Assembly (NCBI GenBank): GCA_963556195.1
Contig: CAUVYP010001208.1
Location: 1,116,001-1,180,000 of the forward strand
Direction of reading: 5' to 3'
Source of the DNA: Sepiola atlantica
Lineage: Eukaryota; Mollusca; Cephalopoda; Sepiida; Sepiolidae
DNA: 64,000 nt
The stretch's first letter is position 1. Every line of letters starts with the position of its first letter. The notes below the pieces were generated by a model. The model ran no database searches, was not told the DNA's origin, and was given only the letters and a program-made list of their open reading frames with translations. The translations under genes were made by a program, and so were the position numbers. This document shows positions 11,782 to 24,800 of the stretch, piece after piece.

Positions 11782-14700
11782 TTAGCGCGTTTTAAAGTTG
11801 ATATCCCTTTTGTTTATAACTTCCACATTTATTCGAATTGTGCAACGAAACTTTGTAGACAGTCGCGGAGACACATTTCCTACTGAAGTACCAAGTTTCA
11901 GAAGTGCAGCTTGTGTACTTCCGGAGATATGTCGATACAAACTGAATACGCAAAACATCAACAAAATTTAGCGCGTTTTAAAGTTGATATCGCTTTTGTT
12001 AATAACTTCCACATTTATTCGAATTGTGCAACAAAACTTTGCAGACAGTCGCGGAGACACATGTTCTACTGAAGTACGAAGTTTCAGAAGTGCAGCTCTT
12101 GTACTGCCGGAGATATGTCGATACAAACTGAATACGCAAAACATCAACCAAATTTAGCGCGTTTTAAAGTTGATATCGCTTTTGTTTATAACTTCCACAT
12201 TTATTCGAATTGTGCAACGAAACTTTGCAGACAATCTCGATATGGCCTTGTCTACTGAAGTACTAAGTTTCAGAAGTGCAGCTCTTGTACTTCCGGAGAT
12301 ATGTCGATACAAACTGAATACGCAAAACATCAACAAAATTTTGCGCGTTTTAAAGTTGATATCGCTTTTGTTTATAACTTCCACATTTATTCGAATTGAG
12401 CAACGAAACTTTGCAGACAGTCTCAAATGGGCGTTTTCTACTGAAGTAACAAGTTTCAGAAGTGCAGCTTTTGTACTGCCAGAGATATCGCGATACAAAC
12501 TGAATACGCAAAACATCAACAAAATTTAGCGCGTTTTTAAGTTGATATCGCTTTTGTGTATAACTTCCACATTTATTCGAATTGTGCAACGAAACTTTGC
12601 AAACAGTCTCGAATAGGCGTTTTCTACTGAAGTACCAAGTTTCAGAAGTTCAGCTCTTGTACTGCCGGAGATATGTCGATACAAACTGAATACGCAAAAC
12701 ATCAACAAAATTTAGCGCGTTTTAAAGTAGATATCGCTTTTGTTAATAACTTCCACATTTATTCGAATTGTGACACGAAACTTTGCAGACAGTCGCGGAG
12801 ACACATTTTCTACTGAAGTACCAAGTTTCAGAAGTGCAGCTCTTGTACTGCCGGAGATATGTCGATACAAACTGAATACGCAAAACATCAACAAAATTTA
12901 GCGCGTTTCAAAGTTGATATCGCTTTTGTTTATAACTTCCACATTTATTCGAATTGTGCAACGAAACTGTGCAGACAGTCGCGGAGACCCATGTTCTACT
13001 GAAGTACCAAGTTTCAGAAGTGCAGCTTTTGTACTGCCGGAGATATGTCGATACAAACTGAATACGCAAAACATCAACAAAATTTAACGCGTTTTAAAGT
13101 TGATATCGCTTTTGTTTATAACTTCCACATTTATTCGAATTGTGCAACGAAACTTTGCAGACAGTCTCGAATAGGCCTTGTCTACTGAAGTACCAAGTTT
13201 CAGAAGTGCAGCTCTTGTACTGCCGGAGATATCTCGATACAAACTGAATACGCAAAACATCAACAAAATTTAGCGCGTTTTAAAGTTGATATCGCTTTTG
13301 TTTATAACTTCCACATTTATTCGAATTGTGCAACAACACTTTGCAGACAGTCGCGGAGACACATTTCCTACTGAAGTACCAAGTGTCAGAAGTGCAGATC
13401 TTGTACTGCCGGAGATATGTCGATACAAACTGAATACGCAAAACATCAACAAAATTTAGCGCGTTTTAAAGTTGATATCGCTTTTGTTTATAACTTCCAC
13501 ATTTATTCGAATTGTGCAACGAAACTTTGCAGACAGTCTCGAATAGGCCCTTACCACTGAAGTACCAAGTTTCGGAAGTGCAGCTCTTGTACTGCCGGAG
13601 ATATGTCGATACAAACTGAATACGAAAAACATCAACAAAATTTAGCGCGTTTTAAAGTTGATATCGCTTTTGTTTATAACTTCCACATTTATTCGAATTG
13701 TGCAACGAAACTTTGCAGACAGTCGCGGAGACACATTACTTACTGAAGTACGAAGTTTCAGAAGTGCAGCTCTTGTACTGCCGGAGATATGTCGATACAA
13801 ACTGAATACGCAAAACATCAACAAAATTTAGCGCGTTTTAAAGTTGATATCGCTTTTGTGTATAACTTATACATTTATTCGAATTGTGCAACGAAACTTT
13901 GCAGACAGTCTCGAATAGGCTTTTTCTACTGAAGTATTAAGTTTCAGAAGTGCAGCTCTTGTACTGCCGGAGATATGTCGATACAAACTGAATACGCAAA
14001 ACATCAACAAAATTTAGCGCGTTTTAAAGTTGATATCGCTTTTGTTTATAACTTCCACATTTATTCGAATTGTGCAACAAAACTTTGCAGACAGTCGCGG
14101 AGACACATTTCCTACTGAAGTACGAAGTTTCAGAAGTGCAGCTCTTGTACTGCCGGAGATATGTCGATACAAACTGAATACGCAAAACATCAACAAAATT
14201 TAGCGCGTTTTAAAGTTGATATCGCTTTTGTTTATAACTTCCACATTTATTCGAATTGTGCAACGAAACTTTGCAGACAGTCTCGAATAGGCTTTTTCTA
14301 CTGAAGTATTAAGTTTCAGAAGTGCAGCTCTTGTACTGCCGGAGATATGTCGATACAAACTGAATACGCAAAACATCAACAAAATTTAGCGCGTTTTAAA
14401 GTTGATATCGCTTTTGTTTATAACTCTCACATTTATTCGAATTGTGCAACGAAACTTTGCAGACAGTCGCGGAGACACATTTCCTACTAAAGTACCAAGT
14501 TTCAGAAGTGCAGCTCTGGTATTGCCGGAGATATGTCGATACAAACTGAATACGCAAAACATCAACAAAATTTAGCGCGTTTTAAAGTTGATATCGCTTT
14601 TGTGTATAACTTCCACATTTATTGGAATTGTGCAACGAAACTTTGCAGACAGTCCCGAATGGGCCTTTTCTACTGAAGTACCAAGTTTCAGAAGTGCAGC

Positions 14701-16245
14701 TCTTTTACTGCCGGAGATATGTCGATACAAACTGAATACGCAAAACATCAACAAAATTTAGCGCGTTTTAAAGTTGATATCGCTTTTGTTTATAACTTCA
14801 ACATTTATTCGAATTGTGACACGAAACTTTGTAGACAGCCGCGGAGACACATTTCCTACTGAAGTACCAAGTTTCAGAAGTGCAGCTCTTGTACTGCCGG
14901 AGATATGTCGATACAAACTGAATACGCAAAACATCAACAAAATTTAGCGCGTTTTAAAGTTGATATCGCTTTTGTTAATAACTTCCACATTTATTCGAAT
15001 TGTGCAACAAAACTTTGCTGACAGTCGCGGAGACACATGTTCTACTGAAGTACGAAGTTTCAGAAGTGCAGCTCTTGTACTGCCGGAGATATGTCGATAC
15101 AAACTGAATACGCAAAACATCAACAAAATTTAGCGCGTTTTAAAGTTGATATCGCTTTTGTTTATAACTTCCACATTTATTCGAATTGTGCAACGAAACT
15201 TTGCAGACAGTCTCGAATAGGCCTTGTCTACTGAAGTACTAAGTTTCAGAAGTGCAGCTCTTGTACTTCCGGAGATCGGTCGATACAAACTGAATACGCA
15301 AAACATCAACAAAATTGAGCGCGTTTTAAAGTTGATATCGCTTTTGTGTATAACTTCCACATTTATTCGAATTGTGCAACGAAACTTTGCAGACAGTCTC
15401 GAATAGGCCTTTTCTACTGAAGTACCAAGTTTCAGAAGTGCAGCTCTTGTACTGCCGGAGATATGTCGATACAAACTGAATACGCAAAACATCAACATAA
15501 TTTAGCGCGTTTTAAAGTTGATATCGCTTTTGTTTATAACTTCCACATTTATTCGAATTGTGCAACGAAACTTTGCAGACAGTCTCGAATAGGCCTTGTC
15601 TACTAAAGTACCAAGTTTCAGAAGTGCAGCCTTTGTACTACCGAAGATATGTCGATAAAAACTGAATACGCAAAACATCAACAAAATTTAGCGCGTTTTA
15701 AAGTTGATATCGCTTTTGTTTATAACTTCCACATTTATTCGAATTGTGCAACGAGACTTTGCAGACAGTCTCGAATAAGCCTTGTCTACTGAAGTACGAA
15801 GTTTCAGAAGTGCAGCTCTTGTACTGCCGGAGATATGTCGATACAAACTGAATACGCAAAACATCAACCAAATTTAGCGCGTTTTAAAGTTGATATCGCT
15901 TTTGTTTATAACTTCCACATTTATTCGAATTGTGTAACGAAACTTTGCAGACAGTCTCGAATAGGCCTTGTCTACTGAAGTACTAAGTTTCAGAAGTGCA
16001 GCTCTTGTACTTCCGGAGATATGTCGATACAAACTGAATACGCAAAACATCAACAAAATTTTGCGCGTTTTAAAGTTGATATCGCTTTTGTTTATAACTT
16101 CCACATTTATTCGAATTGTGCAACGAAACTTTGCAGACAGTCTCAAATGGGCGTTTTCTACTGAAGTACCAAGTTTCAGAAGTGCAGCTTTTGTACTGCC
16201 AGAGATATCGCGATACAAACTGAATACGCAAAACATCAACCAAAT
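11782..16245. repeat. Long HOR block, copy 1 (24 monomers)
   Basis: Order: F', G', L, M2, I2, N2, P, Q, A', B', C, T, G-like, M, D', E, F, G, H, I, J, K, L, M2. New types appear. M2 has CTCAAATGGGCG and ATATCGCGATAC. P has GTTTCAAAG, CTGTGCAGAC and GAGACCCATGTTC. Q has ATATCTCGATAC. T has AACTTATACATT. B' has CGGAAGTGC and TACGAAAAAC. The same order recurs at 42,284-46,747, 30,502 bp downstream. From L to the second M2 the block is 22 monomers (4,092 bp), twice the 11-mer length. Confidence 0.82.
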
Positions 16246-18664
16246 TTAGCGCGTTTTAAAGTTGATATCGCTTTTGTGTATAACTTCCACATTTATTCGA
16301 ATTGTGCAACGAAACTTTGCAGACAGTCTCGAATGGGCGTTTTCTACTGAAGTACCAAGTTTCAGAAGTGCAGCTCTTGTACTGCTGGAGATATGTCGAT
16401 ACAAACTGAATACGCAAAACATCAACAAAATTTAGCGCGTTTTAAAGTTGATATCGCTTTTGTTTATAACTTCCACATTTATTCGAATTGTGCAACGAAA
16501 CTTTGCAGAGAGTCCTGAATGGGCCTTTACTACTGAAGTACCAAGTTTCAGAAGTGCAGCTCTTGTACTGCCGGAGATATGTCGATACAAACTGAATACG
16601 CAAAACATCAACAAAATTTAGCGCGTTTTAAAGTTGATATCGCTTTTGTTCATAACTTCCACATTTATTCGAATTGTGCAACGAAACTTTGCAGACAGTC
16701 GCGGAGACACATTTCCTACTGAAGTACCAAGTTTCAGAAGTGCAGCTCTTGTACTGCCGGAGATATGTCGATACAAACTGAATACGCAAAACATCAACAA
16801 AATTTAGCGCGTTTCAAAGTTGATATCGCTTTTGTTTATAACTTCTACATTTATTCGAATTGTGCAACGAAACTGTGCAGACAGTCGCGGAGACCCATGT
16901 TCTACTGAAGTACCAAGTTTCAGAAGTGCAGCTTTTGTACTGCCGGAGATATGTCGATACAAACTGAATACGCAAAACATCAACAAAATTTAACGCGTTT
17001 TAAAGTTGATATCGCTTTTGTTTATAACTTCCACATTTATTCGAATTGTGCAACGAAACTTTGCAGACAGTCTCGAATAGGCCTTGTCTACTGAAGTACC
17101 AAGTTTCAGAAGTGCAGCTCTTGTACTGCCGGAGATATCTCGATACAAACTGAATACGCAAAACATCAGCAAAATTTAACGCGTTTTAAAGTTGATATCG
17201 CTTTTGTTTATAACTTCCACATTTATTCGAATTGTGCAACGAAACTTTGCAGACAGTCTCGAATAGGCCCTTACTACTGAAGTACCAAGTTTCGGAAGTG
17301 CAGCTCTTGTACTGCCGGAGATATGTCGATACAAACTGAATACGAAAAACATCAACAAAATTTAGCGCGTTTTAAAGTTGATATCGCTTTTGTTTATAAC
17401 TTCCACATTTATTCGAATTGTGCAACGAAACTTTGCAGACAGTCGCGGAGACACATTACTTACTGAAGTACGAAGTTTCAGAAGTGCAGCTCTTGTACTG
17501 CCGGAGATATGTCGATACAAACTGAATACGCAAAACATCAACAAAATTTAGCGCGTTTTAAAGTTGATATCGCTTTTGTTTATAACTTCCACATTTATTC
17601 GAATTGTGCAACGAAACTTTGCAGACAGTCTCGAATAGGCCTTGTCTACTGAAGTACTAAGTTTCAGAAGTGCAGCTCTTGCACTTCCGGAGATATGTCG
17701 ATACAAACTGAATACGCAAAACATCAACAAAATTTTGCGCGTTTTAAAGTTGATATCGCTTTTGTTTATAACTTCCACATTTATTCGAATTGTGCAACGA
17801 AACTTTGCAGACAGTCTCAAATGGGCGTTTTGCTACTGAAGTACCAAGTTTCAGAAGTGCAGCTTTTGTACTGCCAGAGATATCGCGATACAAACTGAAT
17901 ACGCAAAACATCAACACAATTTAGCGCGTTTTAAAGTTGATATCGCTTTTGTGTATAACTTCCACATTTATTCGAATTGTGCAACGAAACTTCGCAGACA
18001 GTCTCGAATAGGCGTTTTCTACTGAAGTACCAAGTTTCAGAAGTGCAGCTCTTGTACTGCCGGAGATATGTCGATACAAACTGAATACGCAAAACATCAA
18101 CAAAATTTAGCGCGTTTTAAAGTTGATATCGCTTTTGTTTATAACTTCCACATTTATTCGAATTGTGCAACGAAACTTTGCAGACAGTCCTGAATGGGCC
18201 CATTCTACTGGAGTACTAAGTTTCAGAAGTGCAGCTGTTGTACTGCCGGAGATATGTCGATACAAACTGAATACGCAAAACATCAACAAAATTTAGCGCG
18301 TTTCAAAGTTGATATCGTTTTTTTTTATAACTTCCACATTTATTCGAATTGTGCAACGAAACTGTGCAGACAGTCGCGGAGACCCATGTTCTACTGAAGT
18401 ACCAAGTTTCAGAAGTGCAGCTTTTGTACTGCCGGAGATATGTCGATACAAACTGAATACGCAAAACATCAACAAAATTTAACGCGTTTTGAAGTTGATA
18501 TCGCTTTTGTTTATAACTTCCACATTTATTCGAATTGTGCAACGAAACTTTGCAGACAGTCTCGAATAGGCCTTGTCTACTGAAGTACCAAGTTTCAGAA
18601 GTGCAGCTCTTGTACTGCCGGAGATATCTCGATACAAACTGAATACTCAAAACATCAGCAAAAT
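16246..18664. repeat. HOR block with M2/P/Q types, copy 1
   Basis: Thirteen monomers: I2, E'', N2, P, Q, B', C, L, M2, I2, E'', P, Q. A 1-bp insertion (GTTTTGCTACTG) lies in the M2 monomer at about 17,832. The order recurs at 49,167-51,771 at an offset of 32,921 bp, including the same insertion at 50,753. Copy 1 lacks an A' between Q and B' and an N2 before the last P. Confidence 0.8.
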
Positions 18665-21125
18665 TTAGCGCGTTTTAAAGTTGATATCGCTTTTGTTTAT
18701 AACTTCCACATTTATTCGAATTGTGCAACAAAACTTTGCAGACAGTCGCGGAGACACATTTCCTACTGAAGTACCAAGTGTCAGAAGTGCAGATCTTGTA
18801 CTGCTGGAGATATGTCGATACAAACTGAATACGCAAAACATCAACAAAATTTAGCGCGTTTTAAAGTTGATATCGCTTTTGTTTATAACTTCCACATTTA
18901 TTCGAATTGTGCTACGAAACTTTGCAGACAGTCTCGAATAGGCCCTTACTACTGAAGTACCAAGTTTCGGAAGTGCAGCTCTTGTACTGCCGGAGATATG
19001 TCGATACAAACTGAATACGAAAAACATCAACAAAATCTAGCGCGTTTTAAAGTTGATATCGCTTTTGTTTATAACTTCCACATTTATTCGAATTGTGCAA
19101 CGAAACTTTGCAGACAGTCGCGGAGACACATTTCCTACTGAAGTACCAAGTGTCAGAAGTGCAGCTCTTGTACTGCCGGAGATATGTCGATACAAACTGA
19201 ATACGCAAAACATCAACAAAATTTAGCGCGTTTTAAAGTTGATATCGCTTTTGTTTATAACTTCCACATTTATTCGAATTGTGCAACGAAACTTTGCAGA
19301 CAGTCTCGAATAGGCGTTTTCTACTGAAGTACCAAGTTTCAGAAGTGCAGCTCTTGTACTGCCGGAGATATGTCGATACAAACTGAATACGCAAAACATC
19401 AACAAAATTTAGCGCGTTTTAAAGTTGATATCGCTTTTGTTTATAACTTAAACATTTATTCGAATTGTGCAACGAAACTTTGTAGACAGTCGCGGAGACA
19501 CATTTCCTACTGAAGTACCAAGTTTCAGAAGTGCAGCTATTGTACTGCCGGAGATATGTCGATACAAACTGAATACGCAAAACATCAACAAAATTTAGCG
19601 CGTTTTAAAGTTGACATCGCTTTTGTTTACAACTCTCACATTTATTCGAATTGTGCAACGAAACTTTGCAGACAGTCGCGGAGACACATTTCCTACTGAA
19701 GTACCAAGTTTCAGAAGTGCAGCTCTTGTACTGCCGGAGATATGTCGATACAAACTGAATACGCAAAACATCAACAAAATTTAGCGCGTTTTAAAGTTGA
19801 TATCGCTTTTGTGTATAACTTCCACATTTATTGGAATTGTGCAACGAAACTTTGCAGACAGTCCCGAATGGGCCTTTTCTACTGAAGTACCAAGTTTCAG
19901 AAGTGCAGCTCTTTTACTGCCGGAGATATGTCGATACAAACTGAATACGCAAAACATCAACAAAATTTAGCGCGTTTTAAAGTTGATATCGCTTTTGTTT
20001 ATAACTTAACCATTTATTCGAATTGTGCAACGAAACTTTGTAGACAGTCGCGGAGACACATTTCCTACTGAAGTACCAAGTTTCAGAAGTGCAGCTCTTG
20101 TACTGCCGGAGATATGTCGATACAAACTGAATAGCTAAACATCAACAAAATTTAGCGCGTTTTAAAGTTGATATCGCTTTTGTTTATAACTTCCACATTT
20201 ATTCGAATTGTGCAACAAAACTTGGCAGACAGTCGCGGAGACACATTTCCTACTGAAGTACTAAGTGTCAGAAGTGCAGCTCTTGTACTGCCGGAGATAT
20301 GTCGATACAAACTGAATACGCAAAACATCAACAAAATTTAGCGCGTTTTAAAGTGGATATCGCTTTTGTTTATAACTTCCACATTTATTCGAATTGTGCA
20401 ACGAAACTTTGCAGACAGTCTCGAATAGGCCCTTACTACTGAAGTCAGAAGTTTCAGAAGTGCAGCTCTCGTACTGCCGGAGATATGTCGATACAAACTG
20501 AATACGCAAAACATCAACAAAATTTAGCGCGTTTTAAAGTTGATATCGCTTTTGTTTATAACTTCCACATTTATTCGAATTGTGCAACGAAACTTTGCAG
20601 ACAGTCGCGGAGACACATTACTTACTGAAGTACGAAGTTTAAGAAGTGCAGCTCTTGTACTGCCGGAGATATGTCGATACAAACTGAATACGCAAAACAT
20701 CAACAAAATTTAGCGCGTTTTAAAGTTGATATCGCTTTTGTTTACAACTCTCACATTTATTCGAATTGTGCAACGAAACTTTGCAGACAGTCGCGGAGAC
20801 ACATTTCCTACTGAAGTACCAAGTTTCAGAAGTGCAGCTCTTGTACTGCCGGAGATATGTCGATACAAACTGAATACGCAAAACATCAACAAAATTTAGC
20901 GCGTTTTAAAGTTGATATCGCTTTTGTGTATAACTTCCACATTTATTGGAATTGTGCAACGAAACTTTGCAGACAGTCCCGAATGGGCCTTTACTACTGA
21001 AGTACCAAGTTTCAGAAGTGCAGCTCTTTTACTGCCGGAGATATGTCGATACAAACTGAATACGCAAAACATCAACAAAATTTAGCGCGTTTTAAAGTTG
21101 ATATCGCTTTTGTTTATAACTTCAA
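18520..21125. repeat. 14-monomer block (2,603 bp), first tandem copy
   Basis: The block starts within the Q monomer at 18,479 and continues A', B', A, I2, F*, D, E, F-variant, A, B, C, D, E, then the left part of an F. It is repeated immediately downstream at an offset of exactly 2,603 bp. Both copies share a private 1-bp deletion (GAATAGCTAAAC instead of GAATACGCAAAAC) at 20,130-20,140 and 22,733-22,743. I noticed no difference between the copies by eye, so the event is recent, or it is an assembly artefact. Confidence 0.88.
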
Positions 21126-21267
21126 CATTTATTCGAATTGTGCAACGAAACTTTGCAGACAGTCTCGAATAGGCCTTGTCTACTGAAGTACCAAGTTTCA
21201 GAAGTGCAGCTCTTGTACTGCCGGAGATATCTCGATACAAACTGAATACTCAAAACATCAGCAAAAT
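21082..21267. other. Chimeric F/Q junction monomer
   Basis: The left third carries the F-type AACTTCAACATT at about 21,118-21,129. From CTTTGCAGACAGTC at about 21,141-21,154 onward the monomer is Q-type. The exchange therefore lies between roughly 21,130 and 21,146, in the conserved ATTCGAAT core. This is the crossover scar that joins the two 14-monomer copies. Confidence 0.8.
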
Positions 21268-23725
21268 TTAGCGCGTTTTAAAGTTGATATCGCTTTTGTT
21301 TATAACTTCCACATTTATTCGAATTGTGCAACAAAACTTTGCAGACAGTCGCGGAGACACATTTCCTACTGAAGTACCAAGTGTCAGAAGTGCAGATCTT
21401 GTACTGCTGGAGATATGTCGATACAAACTGAATACGCAAAACATCAACAAAATTTAGCGCGTTTTAAAGTTGATATCGCTTTTGTTTATAACTTCCACAT
21501 TTATTCGAATTGTGCTACGAAACTTTGCAGACAGTCTCGAATAGGCCCTTACTACTGAAGTACCAAGTTTCGGAAGTGCAGCTCTTGTACTGCCGGAGAT
21601 ATGTCGATACAAACTGAATACGAAAAACATCAACAAAATCTAGCGCGTTTTAAAGTTGATATCGCTTTTGTTTATAACTTCCACATTTATTCGAATTGTG
21701 CAACGAAACTTTGCAGACAGTCGCGGAGACACATTTCCTACTGAAGTACCAAGTGTCAGAAGTGCAGCTCTTGTACTGCCGGAGATATGTCGATACAAAC
21801 TGAATACGCAAAACATCAACAAAATTTAGCGCGTTTTAAAGTTGATATCGCTTTTGTTTATAACTTCCACATTTATTCGAATTGTGCAACGAAACTTTGC
21901 AGACAGTCTCGAATAGGCGTTTTCTACTGAAGTACCAAGTTTCAGAAGTGCAGCTCTTGTACTGCCGGAGATATGTCGATACAAACTGAATACGCAAAAC
22001 ATCAACAAAATTTAGCGCGTTTTAAAGTTGATATCGCTTTTGTTTATAACTTAAACATTTATTCGAATTGTGCAACGAAACTTTGTAGACAGTCGCGGAG
22101 ACACATTTCCTACTGAAGTACCAAGTTTCAGAAGTGCAGCTATTGTACTGCCGGAGATATGTCGATACAAACTGAATACGCAAAACATCAACAAAATTTA
22201 GCGCGTTTTAAAGTTGACATCGCTTTTGTTTACAACTCTCACATTTATTCGAATTGTGCAACGAAACTTTGCAGACAGTCGCGGAGACACATTTCCTACT
22301 GAAGTACCAAGTTTCAGAAGTGCAGCTCTTGTACTGCCGGAGATATGTCGATACAAACTGAATACGCAAAACATCAACAAAATTTAGCGCGTTTTAAAGT
22401 TGATATCGCTTTTGTGTATAACTTCCACATTTATTGGAATTGTGCAACGAAACTTTGCAGACAGTCCCGAATGGGCCTTTTCTACTGAAGTACCAAGTTT
22501 CAGAAGTGCAGCTCTTTTACTGCCGGAGATATGTCGATACAAACTGAATACGCAAAACATCAACAAAATTTAGCGCGTTTTAAAGTTGATATCGCTTTTG
22601 TTTATAACTTAACCATTTATTCGAATTGTGCAACGAAACTTTGTAGACAGTCGCGGAGACACATTTCCTACTGAAGTACCAAGTTTCAGAAGTGCAGCTC
22701 TTGTACTGCCGGAGATATGTCGATACAAACTGAATAGCTAAACATCAACAAAATTTAGCGCGTTTTAAAGTTGATATCGCTTTTGTTTATAACTTCCACA
22801 TTTATTCGAATTGTGCAACAAAACTTGGCAGACAGTCGCGGAGACACATTTCCTACTGAAGTACTAAGTGTCAGAAGTGCAGCTCTTGTACTGCCGGAGA
22901 TATGTCGATACAAACTGAATACGCAAAACATCAACAAAATTTAGCGCGTTTTAAAGTGGATATCGCTTTTGTTTATAACTTCCACATTTATTCGAATTGT
23001 GCAACGAAACTTTGCAGACAGTCTCGAATAGGCCCTTACTACTGAAGTCAGAAGTTTCAGAAGTGCAGCTCTCGTACTGCCGGAGATATGTCGATACAAA
23101 CTGAATACGCAAAACATCAACAAAATTTAGCGCGTTTTAAAGTTGATATCGCTTTTGTTTATAACTTCCACATTTATTCGAATTGTGCAACGAAACTTTG
23201 CAGACAGTCGCGGAGACACATTACTTACTGAAGTACGAAGTTTAAGAAGTGCAGCTCTTGTACTGCCGGAGATATGTCGATACAAACTGAATACGCAAAA
23301 CATCAACAAAATTTAGCGCGTTTTAAAGTTGATATCGCTTTTGTTTACAACTCTCACATTTATTCGAATTGTGCAACGAAACTTTGCAGACAGTCGCGGA
23401 GACACATTTCCTACTGAAGTACCAAGTTTCAGAAGTGCAGCTCTTGTACTGCCGGAGATATGTCGATACAAACTGAATACGCAAAACATCAACAAAATTT
23501 AGCGCGTTTTAAAGTTGATATCGCTTTTGTGTATAACTTCCACATTTATTGGAATTGTGCAACGAAACTTTGCAGACAGTCCCGAATGGGCCTTTACTAC
23601 TGAAGTACCAAGTTTCAGAAGTGCAGCTCTTTTACTGCCGGAGATATGTCGATACAAACTGAATACGCAAAACATCAACAAAATTTAGCGCGTTTTAAAG
23701 TTGATATCGCTTTTGTTTATAACTT
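21126..23725. repeat. 14-monomer block (2,603 bp), second tandem copy
   Basis: Second copy of the 2,603-bp block. It begins in a chimeric monomer at 21,082-21,267 whose left part is F (AACTTCAACATT) and whose right part is Q (CTCGAATAGGCCTTGTC, ATATCTCGATAC, AATACTCAAAAC). It ends in an ordinary F at 23,685 that continues into G-H-I-J-K. Confidence 0.88.
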
Positions 23726-24800
23726 CAACATTTATTCGAATTGTGCAACGAAACTTTGTAGACAGTCGCGGAGACACATTTCCTACTGAAGTACCAAGTT
23801 TCAGAAGTGCAGCTCTTGTACTGCCGGAGATATGTCGATACAAACTGAATACGCAAAACATCAACAAAATTTAGCGCGTTTTAAAGTTGATATCGCTTTT
23901 GTTAATAACTTCCACATTTATTCGAATTGTGCAACAAAACTTTGCTGACAGTCGCGGAGACACATGTTCTACTGAAGTACGAAGTTTCAGAAGTGCAGCT
24001 CTTGTACTGCCGGAGATATGTCGATACAAACTGAATACGCAAAACATCAACAAAATTTAGCGCGTTTTAAAGTTGATATCGCTTTTGTTTATAACTTCCA
24101 CATTTATTCGAATTGTGCAACGAAACTTTGCAGACAGTCTCGAATAGGCCTTGTCAACTGAAGTACTAAGTTTCAGAAGTGCAGCTCTTGTACTTCCGGA
24201 GATCGGTCGATACAAACTGAATACGCAAAACATCAACAAAATTTAGCGCGTTTTAAAGTTGATATCGCTTTTGTGTATAACTTCCACATTTATTCGAATT
24301 GTGCAACGAAACTTTGCAGACAGTCTCGAATAGGCCTTGTCTACTGAAGTACCAAGTTTCAGAAGTGCAGCTCTTGTACTGCCGGAGATATGTCGATACA
24401 AACTGAATACGCAAAACATCAACATAATTTAGCGCGTTTTAAAGTTGATATCGCTTTTGTTTATAACTTCCACATTTATTCGAATTGTGCAACGAAACTT
24501 TGCAGACAGTCTCGAATAGGCCTTGTCTACTAAAGTACCAAGTGTCAGAAGTGCAGCATTTGTACTGCCGAAGATATGTCGATACAAACTGAATACGCAA
24601 AACATCAACAAAATTTAGCGCGTTTTAAAGTTGATATCGCTTTTGTTTATAACTTCCACATTTATTCGAATTGTGCAACGAGACTTTGCAGACAGTCTCG
24701 AATAAGCCTTGTCTACTGAAGTACCAAGTTTCAGAAGTGCAGCTCTTGTACTGCCGGAGATATGTCGATACAAACTGAATACGCAAAACATCAACAAAAT
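22755..24800. repeat. Canonical 11-monomer HOR copy (A to K)
   Basis: A full A-to-K copy. With the segment that follows it, this copy matches the order at 1,924-5,829 at an offset of 20,831 bp (112 monomers minus one net base). Shared details with the left copy include GAAGTCAGAAGTTTCAG in B and TTTAAGAAG in C. Confidence 0.85.
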
